Of a stretch of 64,000 bases of DNA, positions 20,059 through 29,901 are shown in pieces (position 1 is the first letter of the stretch; each line of letters begins with the position of its first letter). The notes under the pieces are model-generated. The model did no database searches, had not been told where the DNA came from, and saw nothing but the letters and a program-made list of their open reading frames with translations. A program made the translations under genes and the position numbers. This DNA is from an uncultured Oscillospiraceae bacterium. Lineage in GTDB: Bacteria > Bacillota > Clostridia > Oscillospirales > Ruminococcaceae. The stretch is from assembly GCA_910577565.1 (NCBI GenBank), contig CAJTNJ010000007.1, positions 24,373 through 88,372 on the forward strand, read 5' to 3'.

Positions 20059-20590
20059 TATTGCTTTAAATAAAAAAGTAGAAGAACAGAAATCTGAGAC
20101 AAAAGAAGAAGGCCCTAAAGAAGTAATAGAAATAGATGGGATCACAGTTATGTAGAGGGGAAGATAGAATATATGTGATAACATTAGTAAGCAGAGAAAA
20201 AAGACAAATAGTAAGATATGATATAGCATATGACAAAATTAGTGAAATGATACAAAGGCTGTTAGACAAGTCACCAAAGGCAGAGCAATATTATTCTGAT
20301 GCTTATTCTGCATATTCCGAAGTATTCTATTATGGAACTCATATGTCACTAAAAAATAAAAGAGAGACTTACACTGTAGAAGGAGTAAATTCAGACTGAA
20401 GGAATTATATAGCACCTCTACATAGGAAATCCAAGTGCTTTTTTAGGTCAATAGATACTGCAAAAGCTGTCTTAAAAATATTTGTTTATGCTTTTAATAA
20501 ATTTGCCCTAGCTAAGTTCTTGCACCCTTCACTTAAATCTGCTTTTTTTCTTTTTTTCTATAAACTTGTTTAGGACACTCCCCCAACCTA
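20059..20590 (+). mobile_element. Decayed IS1-type insertion sequence, copy 2 (left end missing)
   Basis: InsB-like transposase remains: an ALNKKVEE start, EIDGITVM, then an intact stretch of about 85 codons (20136-20399) with REKRQIVRYDIAYDK and YYSDAYSAYSEV, THMSLKNKRETYTVEGVNSD, and after a stop LHRKSKCFFRSIDTAKAV and FVYAFNKFALAK. The right inverted end lies at 20565-20586 (reverse strand GGGGGAGTGTCCTAAACAAG). The left end is absent, next to the IS5-type element. Confidence 0.75.
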
Positions 20591-20597
20591 CACATAC

Positions 20598-20626
20598 TTG
20601 ACAAAATTGGGAGTTTATGCTATTCT
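20598..20626 (+). promoter_or_regulatory. Promoter of the pgk-tpiA-gpmI operon
   Basis: TTGACA (20598-20603), 17-base spacer, TATTCT (20621-20626) with an extended TG two bases before it. It lies only a few bases after the right end of the IS1-type remnant, so the promoter borders on or was partly shaped by the old insertion. Confidence 0.65.
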
Positions 20627-20713
20627 AACAAGATAAAATCATGTGATAAATAATAACATTTACATTATGCTAAAATTGCAGTTAATACTATTTTAGAAAG
20701 GTTTATGGAGCTT

Positions 20714-21925
20714 ATGAAATCTCTAAATAAAAAAACAATTGACAACTTAAATTTTAATGGTAAGAGGGTACTTGTACGCTGCGACTTTAATGTGCCGTTA
20801 AAAGATGGTGTTATAACCGACGAAAATCGTATAAATGCCGCTTTACCGACAATAAAAAAACTTATCAATTATGGCGCAAAAGTTATTCTGTGCTCTCATT
20901 TGGGGAAACCAAAAGGTGAGCCAAAGCCAGAGCTTTCTCTTGCACCTGTAGCTAAGAGCCTTTCAGATAAACTTGGAAAACAAGTTGTGTTTGCTGCAGA
21001 CGACAATGTTGTTGGTGAAAATGCAAAAGCGGCTGTAAACAAAATGCAAAATGGTGATGTGGTACTTTTGCAAAACACAAGATATCGCAAAGAAGAAACT
21101 AAAAATGAACCAAATTTCAGCAAAGAGCTTGCAAGTCTTGCAGATGTTTTTGTTAATGACGCGTTTGGCTCAGCACACCGCGCTCACTGCTCAACTGTTG
21201 GCGTAACAGATTATATTAAGGAAACGGCAGTTGGATATTTAATTGAAAAAGAACTTAAGTTTTTGGGAGATGCCGTTGAGAATCCAAAAAGACCTTTTGT
21301 AACAATTCTCGGAGGCGCAAAGGTAGTTGATAAACTCGCTGTTATTGAAAACCTTTTAAACAAAGCAGATACACTAATAATTGGTGGCGGTATGGCCTAT
21401 ACTTTTTTAAAGGCTAAAGGATATGGCGTCGGCACCTCACTTGTTGATGATTCCAAGGTTGATTATTGTAAAGAAATGTTACAAAAAGCCGAAAGTAAAG
21501 GTGTAAATTTGCTACTTCCGGTTGATAATGTAATGGTCAAAGACTTTCCAAACCCAATTGACGCTGAAGTTAAAACAAAGGTATGTCCTGCAAATAATAT
21601 GGATCAAGATTGGATGGGTGTTGACATTGGTCCAAAAACATCAGAACTTTTTGCGGATGCCATAAAATCAGCTAAAACAGTAGTTTGGAACGGCCCTATG
21701 GGTGTGTTTGAAAATCCTCAACTTGCAAAGGGAACTATTGCTGTTGCCAAAGCGCTTGCACAAACAGATGCAGTTACGATAATAGGCGGCGGAGATTCTG
21801 CTGCTGCCGTTAACATACTCGGTTTTGGGGATAAAATGAGTCATATATCTACAGGTGGTGGAGCATCTCTTGAGTTTTTAGAAGGAAAAGAACTGCCTGG
21901 AATAGCTTGCATAGCTGATGATTAA
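20714..21925 (+). CDS. pgk: Phosphoglycerate kinase
   Basis: Glycolytic enzyme transferring phosphate from 1,3-bisphosphoglycerate to ADP. 403 residues. [16 protein letters not shown] near the N-terminus, [22 protein letters not shown], and the nucleotide-site GGGDSAAAV with [14 protein letters not shown] at the C-terminus. Two starts are possible (20705 and 20714); the latter fits family length and has GGAG directly upstream. First gene of a glycolytic operon with tpiA and gpmI. The gap gene is not in the window. Confidence 0.97.
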   Translation: MKSLNKKTIDNLNFNGKRVLVRCDFNVPLKDGVITDENRINAALPTIKKLINYGAKVILCSHLGKPKGEPKPELSLAPVAKSLSDKLGKQVVFAADDNVVGENAKAAVNKMQNGDVVLLQNTRYRKEETKNEPNFSKELASLADVFVNDAFGSAHRAHCSTVGVTDYIKETAVGYLIEKELKFLGDAVENPKRPFVTILGGAKVVDKLAVIENLLNKADTLIIGGGMAYTFLKAKGYGVGTSLVDDSKVDYCKEMLQKAESKGVNLLLPVDNVMVKDFPNPIDAEVKTKVCPANNMDQDWMGVDIGPKTSELFADAIKSAKTVVWNGPMGVFENPQLAKGTIAVAKALAQTDAVTIIGGGDSAAAVNILGFGDKMSHISTGGGASLEFLEGKELPGIACIADD

Positions 21926-21987
21926 TTTATTAAAATATTTATATTTCGTTTATTAATGTTAATAATGTTGTTAAGGAGCTGTATTTA

Positions 21988-22758
21988 ATGAACAAATCAA
22001 CTCGCCATGCAGTGATTGCTGGTAATTGGAAAATGAATAATGATCGCGCAGCATCAAAGACACTAATTGATGAATTAAAACCACTTGTAGCTAATGCAAA
22101 TTGTGATGTGGTAATTTGTGTACCATTTACTGATCTTGAAATTTCACTGAACGAGACAAAAGGAACTAACATAAAAGTAGGAGCTCAAAACTGTCACTAT
22201 GAAAAATCTGGGGCATTTACTGGTGAAGTTTCAGCTGACATGTTAAAGGAATTAGGTGTTTCGTATGTGGTTTTGGGTCACAGCGAGAGAAGACAATATT
22301 TTGGCGAAACTGATGCTACTGTTAACTTGCGCGTTAAAGCAGCAATTGAGGCTGGACTTAATGCAATTGTTTGTGTTGGTGAGACGTTAAAAGATCGTGA
22401 AAATGGCATCACATCAGAGCTTGTTATTATGCAAACAAAAATTGCTCTAAAAGATCTTACAAAACAGCAAATGAAAAATATAATAATTGCATATGAACCG
22501 GTTTGGGCAATCGGCACTGGCAAAACTGCAACAGCTGATCAAGCAGTTGAAGTTTGCAAAATCATACGAAATACTGTAAGCGAGATGTTTGGCGATGATG
22601 TCTCAAACGCGCTTACTATTCAATATGGCGGTTCTATGAATCCTAAAAACTGTGAAGAGTTGCTTAGCAAAGAGGATATCGATGGCGGATTAATCGGTGG
22701 TGCATCGCTAAAAGCATCGGATTTTGCAGAAATTGTGGATGCCGCTAGCAATGGTTGA
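21988..22758 (+). CDS. tpiA: Triosephosphate isomerase
   Basis: Interconverts dihydroxyacetone phosphate and glyceraldehyde 3-phosphate. 256 residues. Catalytic Lys in AGNWKMN, His in VLGHSERRQYFGE, Glu in AYEPVWAIGTGK; loop 6 follows the Glu. The phosphate-binding YGGSMNPKN and GGLIGGASL are present. AAGGAG stands upstream. Placed 62 bases after pgk. Confidence 0.98.
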   Translation: MNKSTRHAVIAGNWKMNNDRAASKTLIDELKPLVANANCDVVICVPFTDLEISLNETKGTNIKVGAQNCHYEKSGAFTGEVSADMLKELGVSYVVLGHSERRQYFGETDATVNLRVKAAIEAGLNAIVCVGETLKDRENGITSELVIMQTKIALKDLTKQQMKNIIIAYEPVWAIGTGKTATADQAVEVCKIIRNTVSEMFGDDVSNALTIQYGGSMNPKNCEELLSKEDIDGGLIGGASLKASDFAEIVDAASNG

Positions 22759-22799
22759 TAAATTTTTTCGTGTGATTTAATAGAAAAGGAAGGATCAAT

Positions 22800-24320
22800 A
22801 TGGCTAAAAAGCCACTTGCATTAATTATTTTAGATGGATTTGGCCACAACAAAGATCATTATGGCAATGCTATATATGCCGCTAAAACTCCCATCATTGA
22901 CAATATGTTAGAAAATTGTCCTACGGTGGATATAGGTGCTTCTGGAATGGATGTGGGTCTACCAAATGGACAGATGGGCAACTCTGAGGTTGGTCACACA
23001 AATATGGGTGCCGGCAGGATTGTTTATCAAGATCTTACAAGAATAACTAAGACTATAAAAGAAGGCGATTTTTTTAAAAATGACATCTTAGTCGATGCAA
23101 TGCAAAATTGCAAAGATAACGGCACTGCGCTTCATATTATGGGATTGTTGTCTGATGGCGGTGTCCATAGTCATATCGAACACCTTTATGGCCTTTTGGA
23201 AATGGCAAAAAACAATGGCCTTAAAAAAGTATATATACATGCATTTTTGGATGGACGAGATGTACCTCCTACTTCCGGCATTGACTATGTTAAAGACTGT
23301 GAAAAAAAGTTAAATGAGATAGGTTTAGGCAAAATCGCAACTATTTGTGGGCGCTATTATGCCATGGACCGCGATAATCGTTGGGACAGAGTTGAAAAAG
23401 CCTACAAAGCTATGGTCAATCAAGATGGCGAAAATGCTAAAAGTCCTATTTTAGCTGTAAAAGATTCATATGAAAATGGTGTAACAGATGAGTTTATAAT
23501 TCCAACCGTTTGTGAGGATAGCGCAAAAATTCAAAATGGCGACAGCGTAATATTTTTCAATTTTAGACCGGACAGAGCAAGAGAGATTACAAGGTCAATT
23601 GTTGATCCAAATTTTGATGGATTCAAAAGAGATAAGGGCTTTTTAAACGTTTATTTTGTTTGCATGACCCAGTATGATGAGACAATGCCAAATGTTAAAG
23701 TGGCATTTAAAGTGCAGTCTTTAAAGAACACGTTGGGTGAATATTTGGCAAATAACGGTTTTACGCAACTTCGCATAGCTGAAACCGAAAAATATGCTCA
23801 TGTTACTTTCTTTTTTAATGGCGGCAAAGAAGAAAAATTCAAAAATGAAGACAGGGTGCTTATTAAGTCTCCAAATGTTGCAACTTATGACTTGCAGCCG
23901 GAAATGAGTGCATATTTGGTAACCGACAAAGTTGTTGAAATGATAAATTTAGGTAAATATGATATAATAATATTAAATTATGCTAATTGTGACATGGTGG
24001 GACATACCGGTGTGTTCGATGCTGCGGTAAAGGCCGTTGAAGCAGTTGATGATTGCCTTGGAAAAACACTTGCTGCAATAAAATCAGCAGGCGGTGTTGC
24101 GCTGGTTACAGCAGATCATGGCAATGCAGATCAAATGTATGATAAAGACGGCTCTCCTTTTACGGCCCACACTACAAATCCCGTTACTTTTTCCGTTGTG
24201 GGGTATGATTGTAAATTAAGAGAAGGCGGAAAGCTTGCAGACATAGCTCCTACCATGCTTGAAATTTTGAATCTTCCAAAACCGGCGGAGATGACTGGCG
24301 AGTCGCTTATTAAACATTAA
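22800..24320 (+). CDS. gpmI: Phosphoglycerate mutase, cofactor-independent
   Basis: Mn-dependent interconversion of 3- and 2-phosphoglycerate. 506 residues, alkaline-phosphatase superfamily. Metal site [10 protein letters not shown] and phosphoserine region [17 protein letters not shown] at the N-terminus; [32 protein letters not shown] in the middle; NCDMVGHTG and [10 protein letters not shown] at the C-terminus. All metal ligands of both sites appear present. Third gene of the operon. Confidence 0.98.
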   Translation: MAKKPLALIILDGFGHNKDHYGNAIYAAKTPIIDNMLENCPTVDIGASGMDVGLPNGQMGNSEVGHTNMGAGRIVYQDLTRITKTIKEGDFFKNDILVDAMQNCKDNGTALHIMGLLSDGGVHSHIEHLYGLLEMAKNNGLKKVYIHAFLDGRDVPPTSGIDYVKDCEKKLNEIGLGKIATICGRYYAMDRDNRWDRVEKAYKAMVNQDGENAKSPILAVKDSYENGVTDEFIIPTVCEDSAKIQNGDSVIFFNFRPDRAREITRSIVDPNFDGFKRDKGFLNVYFVCMTQYDETMPNVKVAFKVQSLKNTLGEYLANNGFTQLRIAETEKYAHVTFFFNGGKEEKFKNEDRVLIKSPNVATYDLQPEMSAYLVTDKVVEMINLGKYDIIILNYANCDMVGHTGVFDAAVKAVEAVDDCLGKTLAAIKSAGGVALVTADHGNADQMYDKDGSPFTAHTTNPVTFSVVGYDCKLREGGKLADIAPTMLEILNLPKPAEMTGESLIKH

Positions 24321-24350
24321 TTTTTTGTATAAATTAGGAGGAAGTATATA

Positions 24351-24683
24351 ATGTATTGTCATAATTGTGGAACAAAAACCGATGGCAACTTTTGTCCTAA
24401 CTGTGGAACAGCTATAAAAACCGATTATTCTCAAAATGATGGCAACTTAAACGACATATCTTACGAAGCTTATAATGAAAAAAGTAACAGAGATTGGCTT
24501 ATTACTTTGCTTTTTTGCATATTCCTCGGCTTTTTGGGGATACACAGGTTCTATGCAGGCAAAATCGGAACGGGAGTTCTTTATTTGCTTACCGGTGGTT
24601 TGTTTGGAATAGGTATTATCGTCGATTTGATAATAATAGCATGTGGGAGCTTTCATGACATTGACGGCAGAATAATTAGATAA
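24351..24683 (+). CDS. TM2-domain membrane protein with zinc ribbon
   Basis: 110 residues. The N-terminus is a short zinc ribbon (MYCHNCGTKTDGNFCPNCGT). The C-terminal half is a TM2 domain: two membrane segments around LLFCIFLGFLGIHRFYAGK and GVLYLLTGGLFGIGIIVDL joined by a tight turn. TM2 proteins are widespread and of unknown function. A good GGAGGAAG site precedes it. Confidence 0.85.
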   Translation: MYCHNCGTKTDGNFCPNCGTAIKTDYSQNDGNLNDISYEAYNEKSNRDWLITLLFCIFLGFLGIHRFYAGKIGTGVLYLLTGGLFGIGIIVDLIIIACGSFHDIDGRIIR

Positions 24684-24714
24684 GTTTTGTAAATTACTTG
24701 AAGGAAGAATCAAA

Positions 24715-26883
24715 ATGAGCTATGTGGCAAAAGGCTGTGCTGCGTTTGCAATTGGTTTATTCATAACTGCACTTTGTGGATATAGTTTTTTCTATATCCC
24801 TGTTGTTGTTTTTGGCGTGTTTGGATTGTTGTTTTTGGTCTTTAGCCGCTATATATCAATAAAGAGGCTTTGGCTTTATTTTTTAATTGCTATGGTTGGA
24901 TCCTGCTGCTTTGGAATTCATGCCATATTTGTTTATAAGCCAGCTATTGAATATGCAGAAACTTCTCAGGAAATTCAAGGCATATTAAAAGAAAAAGTTG
25001 AATATGAAAACAACAATAAATGTTATATAATTGCTGCATCAAAAATAGGTGAACAAAATTTCTTGATGCCATTTAATATAAAACTTTATGCGAATGAACA
25101 TATAGATGTTGACTATGGCGATGAAATAATTGCAAATGCTTTGCTTTTAAGATCAACTGATGAAAATGAGTTTTACATATTAAACAGCAATCTTTCAAAG
25201 GCCAACTACCTTCAGTGTAAATTAACAGATGATGTGAAAGTGGTTAAAAGGTTTTCTTTAACAGGAAAATTTTTGGATTTTAGAGACTTTTTAATGAATT
25301 CGGTTAAGCGGTCAATTAAAAGTCCGCAAAGTTCAATAATAAACGCTGTTTTATTTGGCAAAAGTGGTGACATTCCGTATGAATTAAGTCGTGCGGCCAG
25401 TCGCTGTGGGTTGCTGCACATGTTTGCCGTATCAGGGCTTCACATCTCAATTTTATCTGCCGCTTTGATGTATCTTTTGAAATTTCTTAGGTGCAACAAC
25501 AAGATATCTTCAATCATTGTAGGTGGAGTTTTGCTTTGTTTTGTAGCAATGGCAGGATTTACTCCGTCGGCAATGAGAGCGTGCATTATGGCGCTAATAT
25601 CGACAATGTCACTTTTGTTAAAAAAGAGATTTAGTGGACTGGGAGCTATTTTTGTCGCCGCAGCCGTAATTTTACTTATTTCACCACCTGCTGCGCTTGG
25701 GCTGTCGTTTATTCTTTCTTTTGCATCGTGTTTTGGAATATTGCTTTTTGCTGAGCCCATATTTAATTGGATTAGAGATAAATTTAGCTTATATAGACCA
25801 TATCAAACTGCAGCTCTTGAAATATTCTCGGTTTCTTTAGCCGCCGTTTTAGCATCATTCCCCGTTTTGCTGGTTGCTTTTAGGAAACTATCTATCTTAT
25901 CTCCTTTTGTGAATATTTTAATTATGCCGTTTATTCCGATATTGTTTATATCCGGCTTGCTAACAGCTGTGATTGGTATTTTTTCTTTGGACGTTGCGAA
26001 TGTTATCGGTTATTTTTGTGAAGGGCTTTGCGGAGTTATATTTAGCTGCGTTGAGTTCATTTCGAAAATACCGTTTTGCTGTTTACCGGCTAACTATGGT
26101 TTTGTGCCTCTTGTTTTGATATGCTGTGCGATTTTTATAGCTATTGCTTTTTTTTATAATAAGAATTTTGCAAGAGTTAAATTAACCGCACTTTTTTGTG
26201 CAATCATAATCATTGTTCCGACAATTAGTAATATTGTTATGACAAAAAACGCTTGTACTTTAACTGTCATAGGAAACGGTTATGGATCCAGCGTTGTCAT
26301 AAATGCCGATGGGAAGACGATAGTTATCAATTGTGGCGGTGGATATAATTCAGGCAAAAATGTTTGTGAATTTCTAGACAGCAGGGGAATTCAAAAGATA
26401 GATGCTTTAATATTTACCGAAACTAATAACCAACATATGCAAGGCGCCGATAATTTGATTAAAGCAATGCCGATATCATGCACGGTTATTCCACAAGAAG
26501 CAAGATATACAAATATTCATCAGTTGGCAACCAAGCAGGGCTCTAAAATAGTATGGGCAAAGGATGCTAAAGTTGAGTTTTATCCAATAACAATAGATAT
26601 AAGCACAAAAACTAAGTCTACTGCCTTTTTATTAGTTGTCGGAGGATTGTGCTTTGGTTTTTCGAATAATGTAAGTTCTTTAATGGCTGCAGGGAATAAA
26701 CAATATATCAATGTTGCGCTTATAGACAATAATTTTTCGGGGTGGTATGGTGACTTTGAAACGGGATATAACATAATACTGAAAAATCAAGATGATGTTC
26801 CAAAAGACTCTTATGTCGCGGCTTCTGACAAATCGGTTGAATTTGTTATTAATGGCGGAATGCTAAAAGCGGGGTGGTTATAA
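24715..26883 (+). CDS. comEC: ComEC/Rec2-type DNA uptake protein with degenerate metallo-beta-lactamase domain
   Basis: 722 residues. The competence domain, the membrane channel for transforming DNA, is recognisable, with MFAVSGLHISILSAAL near residue 240 and many hydrophobic segments from 20 to 500. The C-terminal domain aligns with the ComEC metallo-beta-lactamase domain but has lost its metal ligands: DVGQGDS reads VIGNGYGSS, IDGGG reads INCGGG and HPHADHIGG reads TETNNQHMQGA. The frame is open throughout. DNA degradation by this domain is therefore unlikely; transport cannot be judged. Overlaps holA by TAATG. Confidence 0.85.
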   Translation: MSYVAKGCAAFAIGLFITALCGYSFFYIPVVVFGVFGLLFLVFSRYISIKRLWLYFLIAMVGSCCFGIHAIFVYKPAIEYAETSQEIQGILKEKVEYENNNKCYIIAASKIGEQNFLMPFNIKLYANEHIDVDYGDEIIANALLLRSTDENEFYILNSNLSKANYLQCKLTDDVKVVKRFSLTGKFLDFRDFLMNSVKRSIKSPQSSIINAVLFGKSGDIPYELSRAASRCGLLHMFAVSGLHISILSAALMYLLKFLRCNNKISSIIVGGVLLCFVAMAGFTPSAMRACIMALISTMSLLLKKRFSGLGAIFVAAAVILLISPPAALGLSFILSFASCFGILLFAEPIFNWIRDKFSLYRPYQTAALEIFSVSLAAVLASFPVLLVAFRKLSILSPFVNILIMPFIPILFISGLLTAVIGIFSLDVANVIGYFCEGLCGVIFSCVEFISKIPFCCLPANYGFVPLVLICCAIFIAIAFFYNKNFARVKLTALFCAIIIIVPTISNIVMTKNACTLTVIGNGYGSSVVINADGKTIVINCGGGYNSGKNVCEFLDSRGIQKIDALIFTETNNQHMQGADNLIKAMPISCTVIPQEARYTNIHQLATKQGSKIVWAKDAKVEFYPITIDISTKTKSTAFLLVVGGLCFGFSNNVSSLMAAGNKQYINVALIDNNFSGWYGDFETGYNIILKNQDDVPKDSYVAASDKSVEFVINGGMLKAGWL

Positions 26884-27923
26884 TGCCAGCAATTAGCGAA
26901 CAGAGTCTAATAGCCCAAATAAAGCAGGGGGATTTTTTACCGTGTTATCTTTTTTATGGCGAAGAGCTGCAGCTTATAAAAAGTCGCACAAACCAAATTA
27001 TTGCACGCATATTGCCCAAAGACTCTAGAGGTTTTAACTTAAATAGATTTACCACCGAAAACATATCAATAGATGATGTTTGGGATATAATTTTAACCAT
27101 TCCTGTTTTGTCTGAAAAAAGGGTTGTTGTTTTAGATGGACTTGCTGTAGATAAACTAATAAAAGCAGATATTGAAAAGCTTAAGAAATTGGTTGTTTCT
27201 ATACCCCAAAGTGCCGTCTTGATCATTTTGGTAACAGACAAAAACATAACACCGAAAAATTGTTCAAAACTAAAACAGTTGATAACAGCCTGCTCCAAAA
27301 TAGGTGGGGCTTTGGAATTTCCGCTTAGAACTGCCGGCGATCTTGCAAAAGTGCTTGAACAATATGCAAAAAAGCGTGGAAGCGACATCTCAAAGAATGC
27401 GGCTTATTTTTTAATTGAACGGTGTGGCAGGGAGATAAAAGGTCTGATCGTTCAGCTTGATAAGTTGTGCTCATATGCTTGTGGCAGAGAGATTACCAAA
27501 GAGGACATTATCCTTTTAACCAAACCTAACATAGAAAAATCAGTTTTTGATATGACAAAGCTTATTTTGCGTGGCAATAAAAAAGAAGCAATAATTGTGC
27601 TTAACGATTTGATTGATTCTCAAATTGAGCCGCTTGCTATACTCGGTGCAATTAACATGTGTTTTATAGACCTTTATCGTGCAAAATGCGCACAAATGGC
27701 CGGTGAAGATTATAGAGCTATTACAGATTTTTATGACTATAAGGGAAAAGAGTTTAGAATTAAAAATGCATTAAGAGATTCATTTCGTTACTCAATATCA
27801 GACTTAAGAAAATGCATCGATGAGCTTTGTGATGTTGACATAAAATGCAAAACTACAAACCTTGACAAACGGATTTTGATTGAAAAAGCAATTTTTTCAA
27901 TGATGCAGGGTGAAGCAAGATGA
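26883..27923 (+). CDS. holA: DNA polymerase III delta subunit
   Basis: Clamp-loader wrench subunit that opens the sliding clamp. 346 residues. N-terminal YLFYGEELQLIKSR, then VWDIILTIPVLSEKRVVVL, and the C-terminal collar region (LILRGNKKEAIIVLNDLI, INMCFIDLYRAK). comEC-holA adjacency is common in Firmicutes. ATG 26883 overlaps the comEC stop (TAATG); a GTG three codons upstream is the alternative. Confidence 0.93.
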   Translation: MPAISEQSLIAQIKQGDFLPCYLFYGEELQLIKSRTNQIIARILPKDSRGFNLNRFTTENISIDDVWDIILTIPVLSEKRVVVLDGLAVDKLIKADIEKLKKLVVSIPQSAVLIILVTDKNITPKNCSKLKQLITACSKIGGALEFPLRTAGDLAKVLEQYAKKRGSDISKNAAYFLIERCGREIKGLIVQLDKLCSYACGREITKEDIILLTKPNIEKSVFDMTKLILRGNKKEAIIVLNDLIDSQIEPLAILGAINMCFIDLYRAKCAQMAGEDYRAITDFYDYKGKEFRIKNALRDSFRYSISDLRKCIDELCDVDIKCKTTNLDKRILIEKAIFSMMQGEAR

Positions 27924-28519
27924 TAAGTTTAAATGAAGCTGTCATAGTTGAAGGAAAATATGATAAAATTAAACTGTCGTCATTTATCGATGCCCTTATT
28001 ATAACAACCGATGGGTTTAGAATTTTCAAGAACAAGCAAAAGCGTGCTTGGATAAAAGATCTTGCAAAAACCAGAGGCATAATCATTTTAACTGACAGTG
28101 ACAGAGCGGGACAGATTATTAGAAGCCATATAAAATCTTTTGTGAATGATGGAAAAATATATAACGTCTATATACCGCAAATTTTGGGCAAGGAAAAAAG
28201 AAAATTTGAGCCTTCAAAAGAAGGGACACTAGGTGTTGAAGGGTTAAAAAATAATATACTTATAGATGCTTTTAAAAAAGCTGGTATTTTTTCCGAAAAT
28301 AAAAAATCTGCGGGTATTACAAATATTGATTTAGTGGAAGTTGGGCTCATAGGAGCAGATAACAGCGCCAAAAAGCGAAAGCTTCTGCTTAAAAAATTAG
28401 GACTGCCTGACTTTCTATCATCAAGGCAGCTTTTAGATGTTTTAAACACATCATACACAAAAGACGAATTTAAACAAAAAATGGAAACCTTAGGCGAGAG
28501 GAGAGAAAAATGGGATTAA
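27920..28519 (+). CDS. rnmV: Toprim protein of the ribonuclease M5 type
   Basis: 199 residues. A Toprim domain fills the first half: Glu in AVIVEGKYDK and the DxD in LTDSDRAGQIIR. The second half resembles the C-terminal domain of RNase M5, the 5S rRNA maturase. The first domain shows the insert LITTDGFRIFKNK seen in this group. Position after holA is unusual, since in Bacillus it sits near rsmA. The ATG overlaps the holA stop. RNase M5 activity is an assignment by family. Confidence 0.78.
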   Translation: MISLNEAVIVEGKYDKIKLSSFIDALIITTDGFRIFKNKQKRAWIKDLAKTRGIIILTDSDRAGQIIRSHIKSFVNDGKIYNVYIPQILGKEKRKFEPSKEGTLGVEGLKNNILIDAFKKAGIFSENKKSAGITNIDLVEVGLIGADNSAKKRKLLLKKLGLPDFLSSRQLLDVLNTSYTKDEFKQKMETLGERREKWD

Positions 28520-29877
28520 CAAATATAATATTTATATTTTTTATATTGCCAATTTTTTTCCTCATATATTACATAGCGCCAAGCAAGTGGAGAAATATTG
28601 TATTAGTTTTGGCAAGTCTTTTGATTTTGGGTTGGAAATCCCCGATTTTTTTACCGATAATATTTAATATATGCCTTTTAAATTTTTGGTTTGGCTTTTT
28701 AATTTTTAACTTGCGCACAAATGCTCCATTGAAAAAAGGTGTATATTTTGCTATAATAATATTCAATATCATAGCATTTTTGGCATATTTGGTATTTAAT
28801 TTTAACAGTTTTAAATTGTTTGGCCAAGAAATTGCAAAACCGGTTATGTTGTCGTTTTGTATTCTTTCAAATATATCATATGTAACGGATATATATATAA
28901 AGCGCTGCAGACCTCAAAATAGCTTTATTGATTATCTCACATATGCAATAATGTTTCCGAGGATGTTTTTGGGACCCGCAGTTTGTTATTATAAGTTCAA
29001 TGATCAGCTTAGAGAGCGGAAATTAAACTCTGACATTACTGCTGATGGAATAAATTTATTCATTTGTGGTTTTGCAAAGAAGTGTTTGCTTGCTGACAAT
29101 ATTGTCAAGATGTATATTTTCATTATCGATCAAAACGTGTCTGGGCTTTCTGTAGTCACTGCTTGGCTTGGAGCTATTGCGATATTTTTTAACTTATACT
29201 TTGTGTTGTCGGGGTATATTGATATGGCAAGGGGTTTGGGCAAGATGCTTGGATTTAATTTGCCAATAAACTTTCGTCCACCTCTTTCGGCAAGAAGCAT
29301 TACAAATTTTATAAGGCGCTTTAACATCTCCATTATCCACTGGTTTAAAGTATATATAAATCCACCGCAGCTAAAAAACAAAGGATTTTTGTTCACATCC
29401 ATAAGAGTTTGTTTAATAGGCATAGCATATGCTTTGTTTTTTGGAGGAACTGCTTGTCAGTTTTTGGCGGTTTTCTATTTTGTAGCGCTGTTTTTGATTG
29501 AGAAGTTGTTTTTGTTTGACTTTTTTAAGAGTTTACCAACATTTATAAGGAATATAATAACGTTTATTCTTGTTATATTCGGCGTTATGTTCTTTGAGCA
29601 GGGCTCGGTAGGTAAAGGAATTAATTATCTAGGCGCTATGTTTGGCACGAGCGGAGTTTTCATTGATAAAACATCTATATTTCTTATTATATCATTTGGA
29701 GTTACAATTATATTGTGTTGGCTTTGTGCAAGCAGCATATTAAAAATTCGTTTGTTTAAGATAAAAAGAAAATATAAAACATTTTATGCTGTTTCAAAGC
29801 CGATTTGTTTATTGATATTGTTTGTTATTTCGTTAGCTTTTTGCTCAACAAATCAGGGCATAATATCTTTAGTGTGA
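28510..29877 (+). CDS. MBOAT (AlgI-like) membrane protein lacking the catalytic histidines
   Basis: 455 residues, about ten hydrophobic segments. The AlgI-type pattern is clear: FPRMFLGPAVCYYKF, VLSGYIDMARGLGKMLGFNLP, then ARSITNFIRRFNIS. AlgI enzymes pass acetyl groups across the membrane to an exported polymer. Here the family RRWHIS motif reads RRFNIS (His to Asn at 272) and WHGA reads FFGG (His to Phe at 311); DYxYxPLGG is also lost. O-acyl transfer by the known mechanism is improbable. The start overlaps the rnmV stop by ten bases, and the AlgJ/DHHW-type partner follows. Confidence 0.8.
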   Translation: MGLTNIIFIFFILPIFFLIYYIAPSKWRNIVLVLASLLILGWKSPIFLPIIFNICLLNFWFGFLIFNLRTNAPLKKGVYFAIIIFNIIAFLAYLVFNFNSFKLFGQEIAKPVMLSFCILSNISYVTDIYIKRCRPQNSFIDYLTYAIMFPRMFLGPAVCYYKFNDQLRERKLNSDITADGINLFICGFAKKCLLADNIVKMYIFIIDQNVSGLSVVTAWLGAIAIFFNLYFVLSGYIDMARGLGKMLGFNLPINFRPPLSARSITNFIRRFNISIIHWFKVYINPPQLKNKGFLFTSIRVCLIGIAYALFFGGTACQFLAVFYFVALFLIEKLFLFDFFKSLPTFIRNIITFILVIFGVMFFEQGSVGKGINYLGAMFGTSGVFIDKTSIFLIISFGVTIILCWLCASSILKIRLFKIKRKYKTFYAVSKPICLLILFVISLAFCSTNQGIISLV

Positions 29878-29901
29878 AGCATGGTAAAGGAGCATTAATA
29901 T

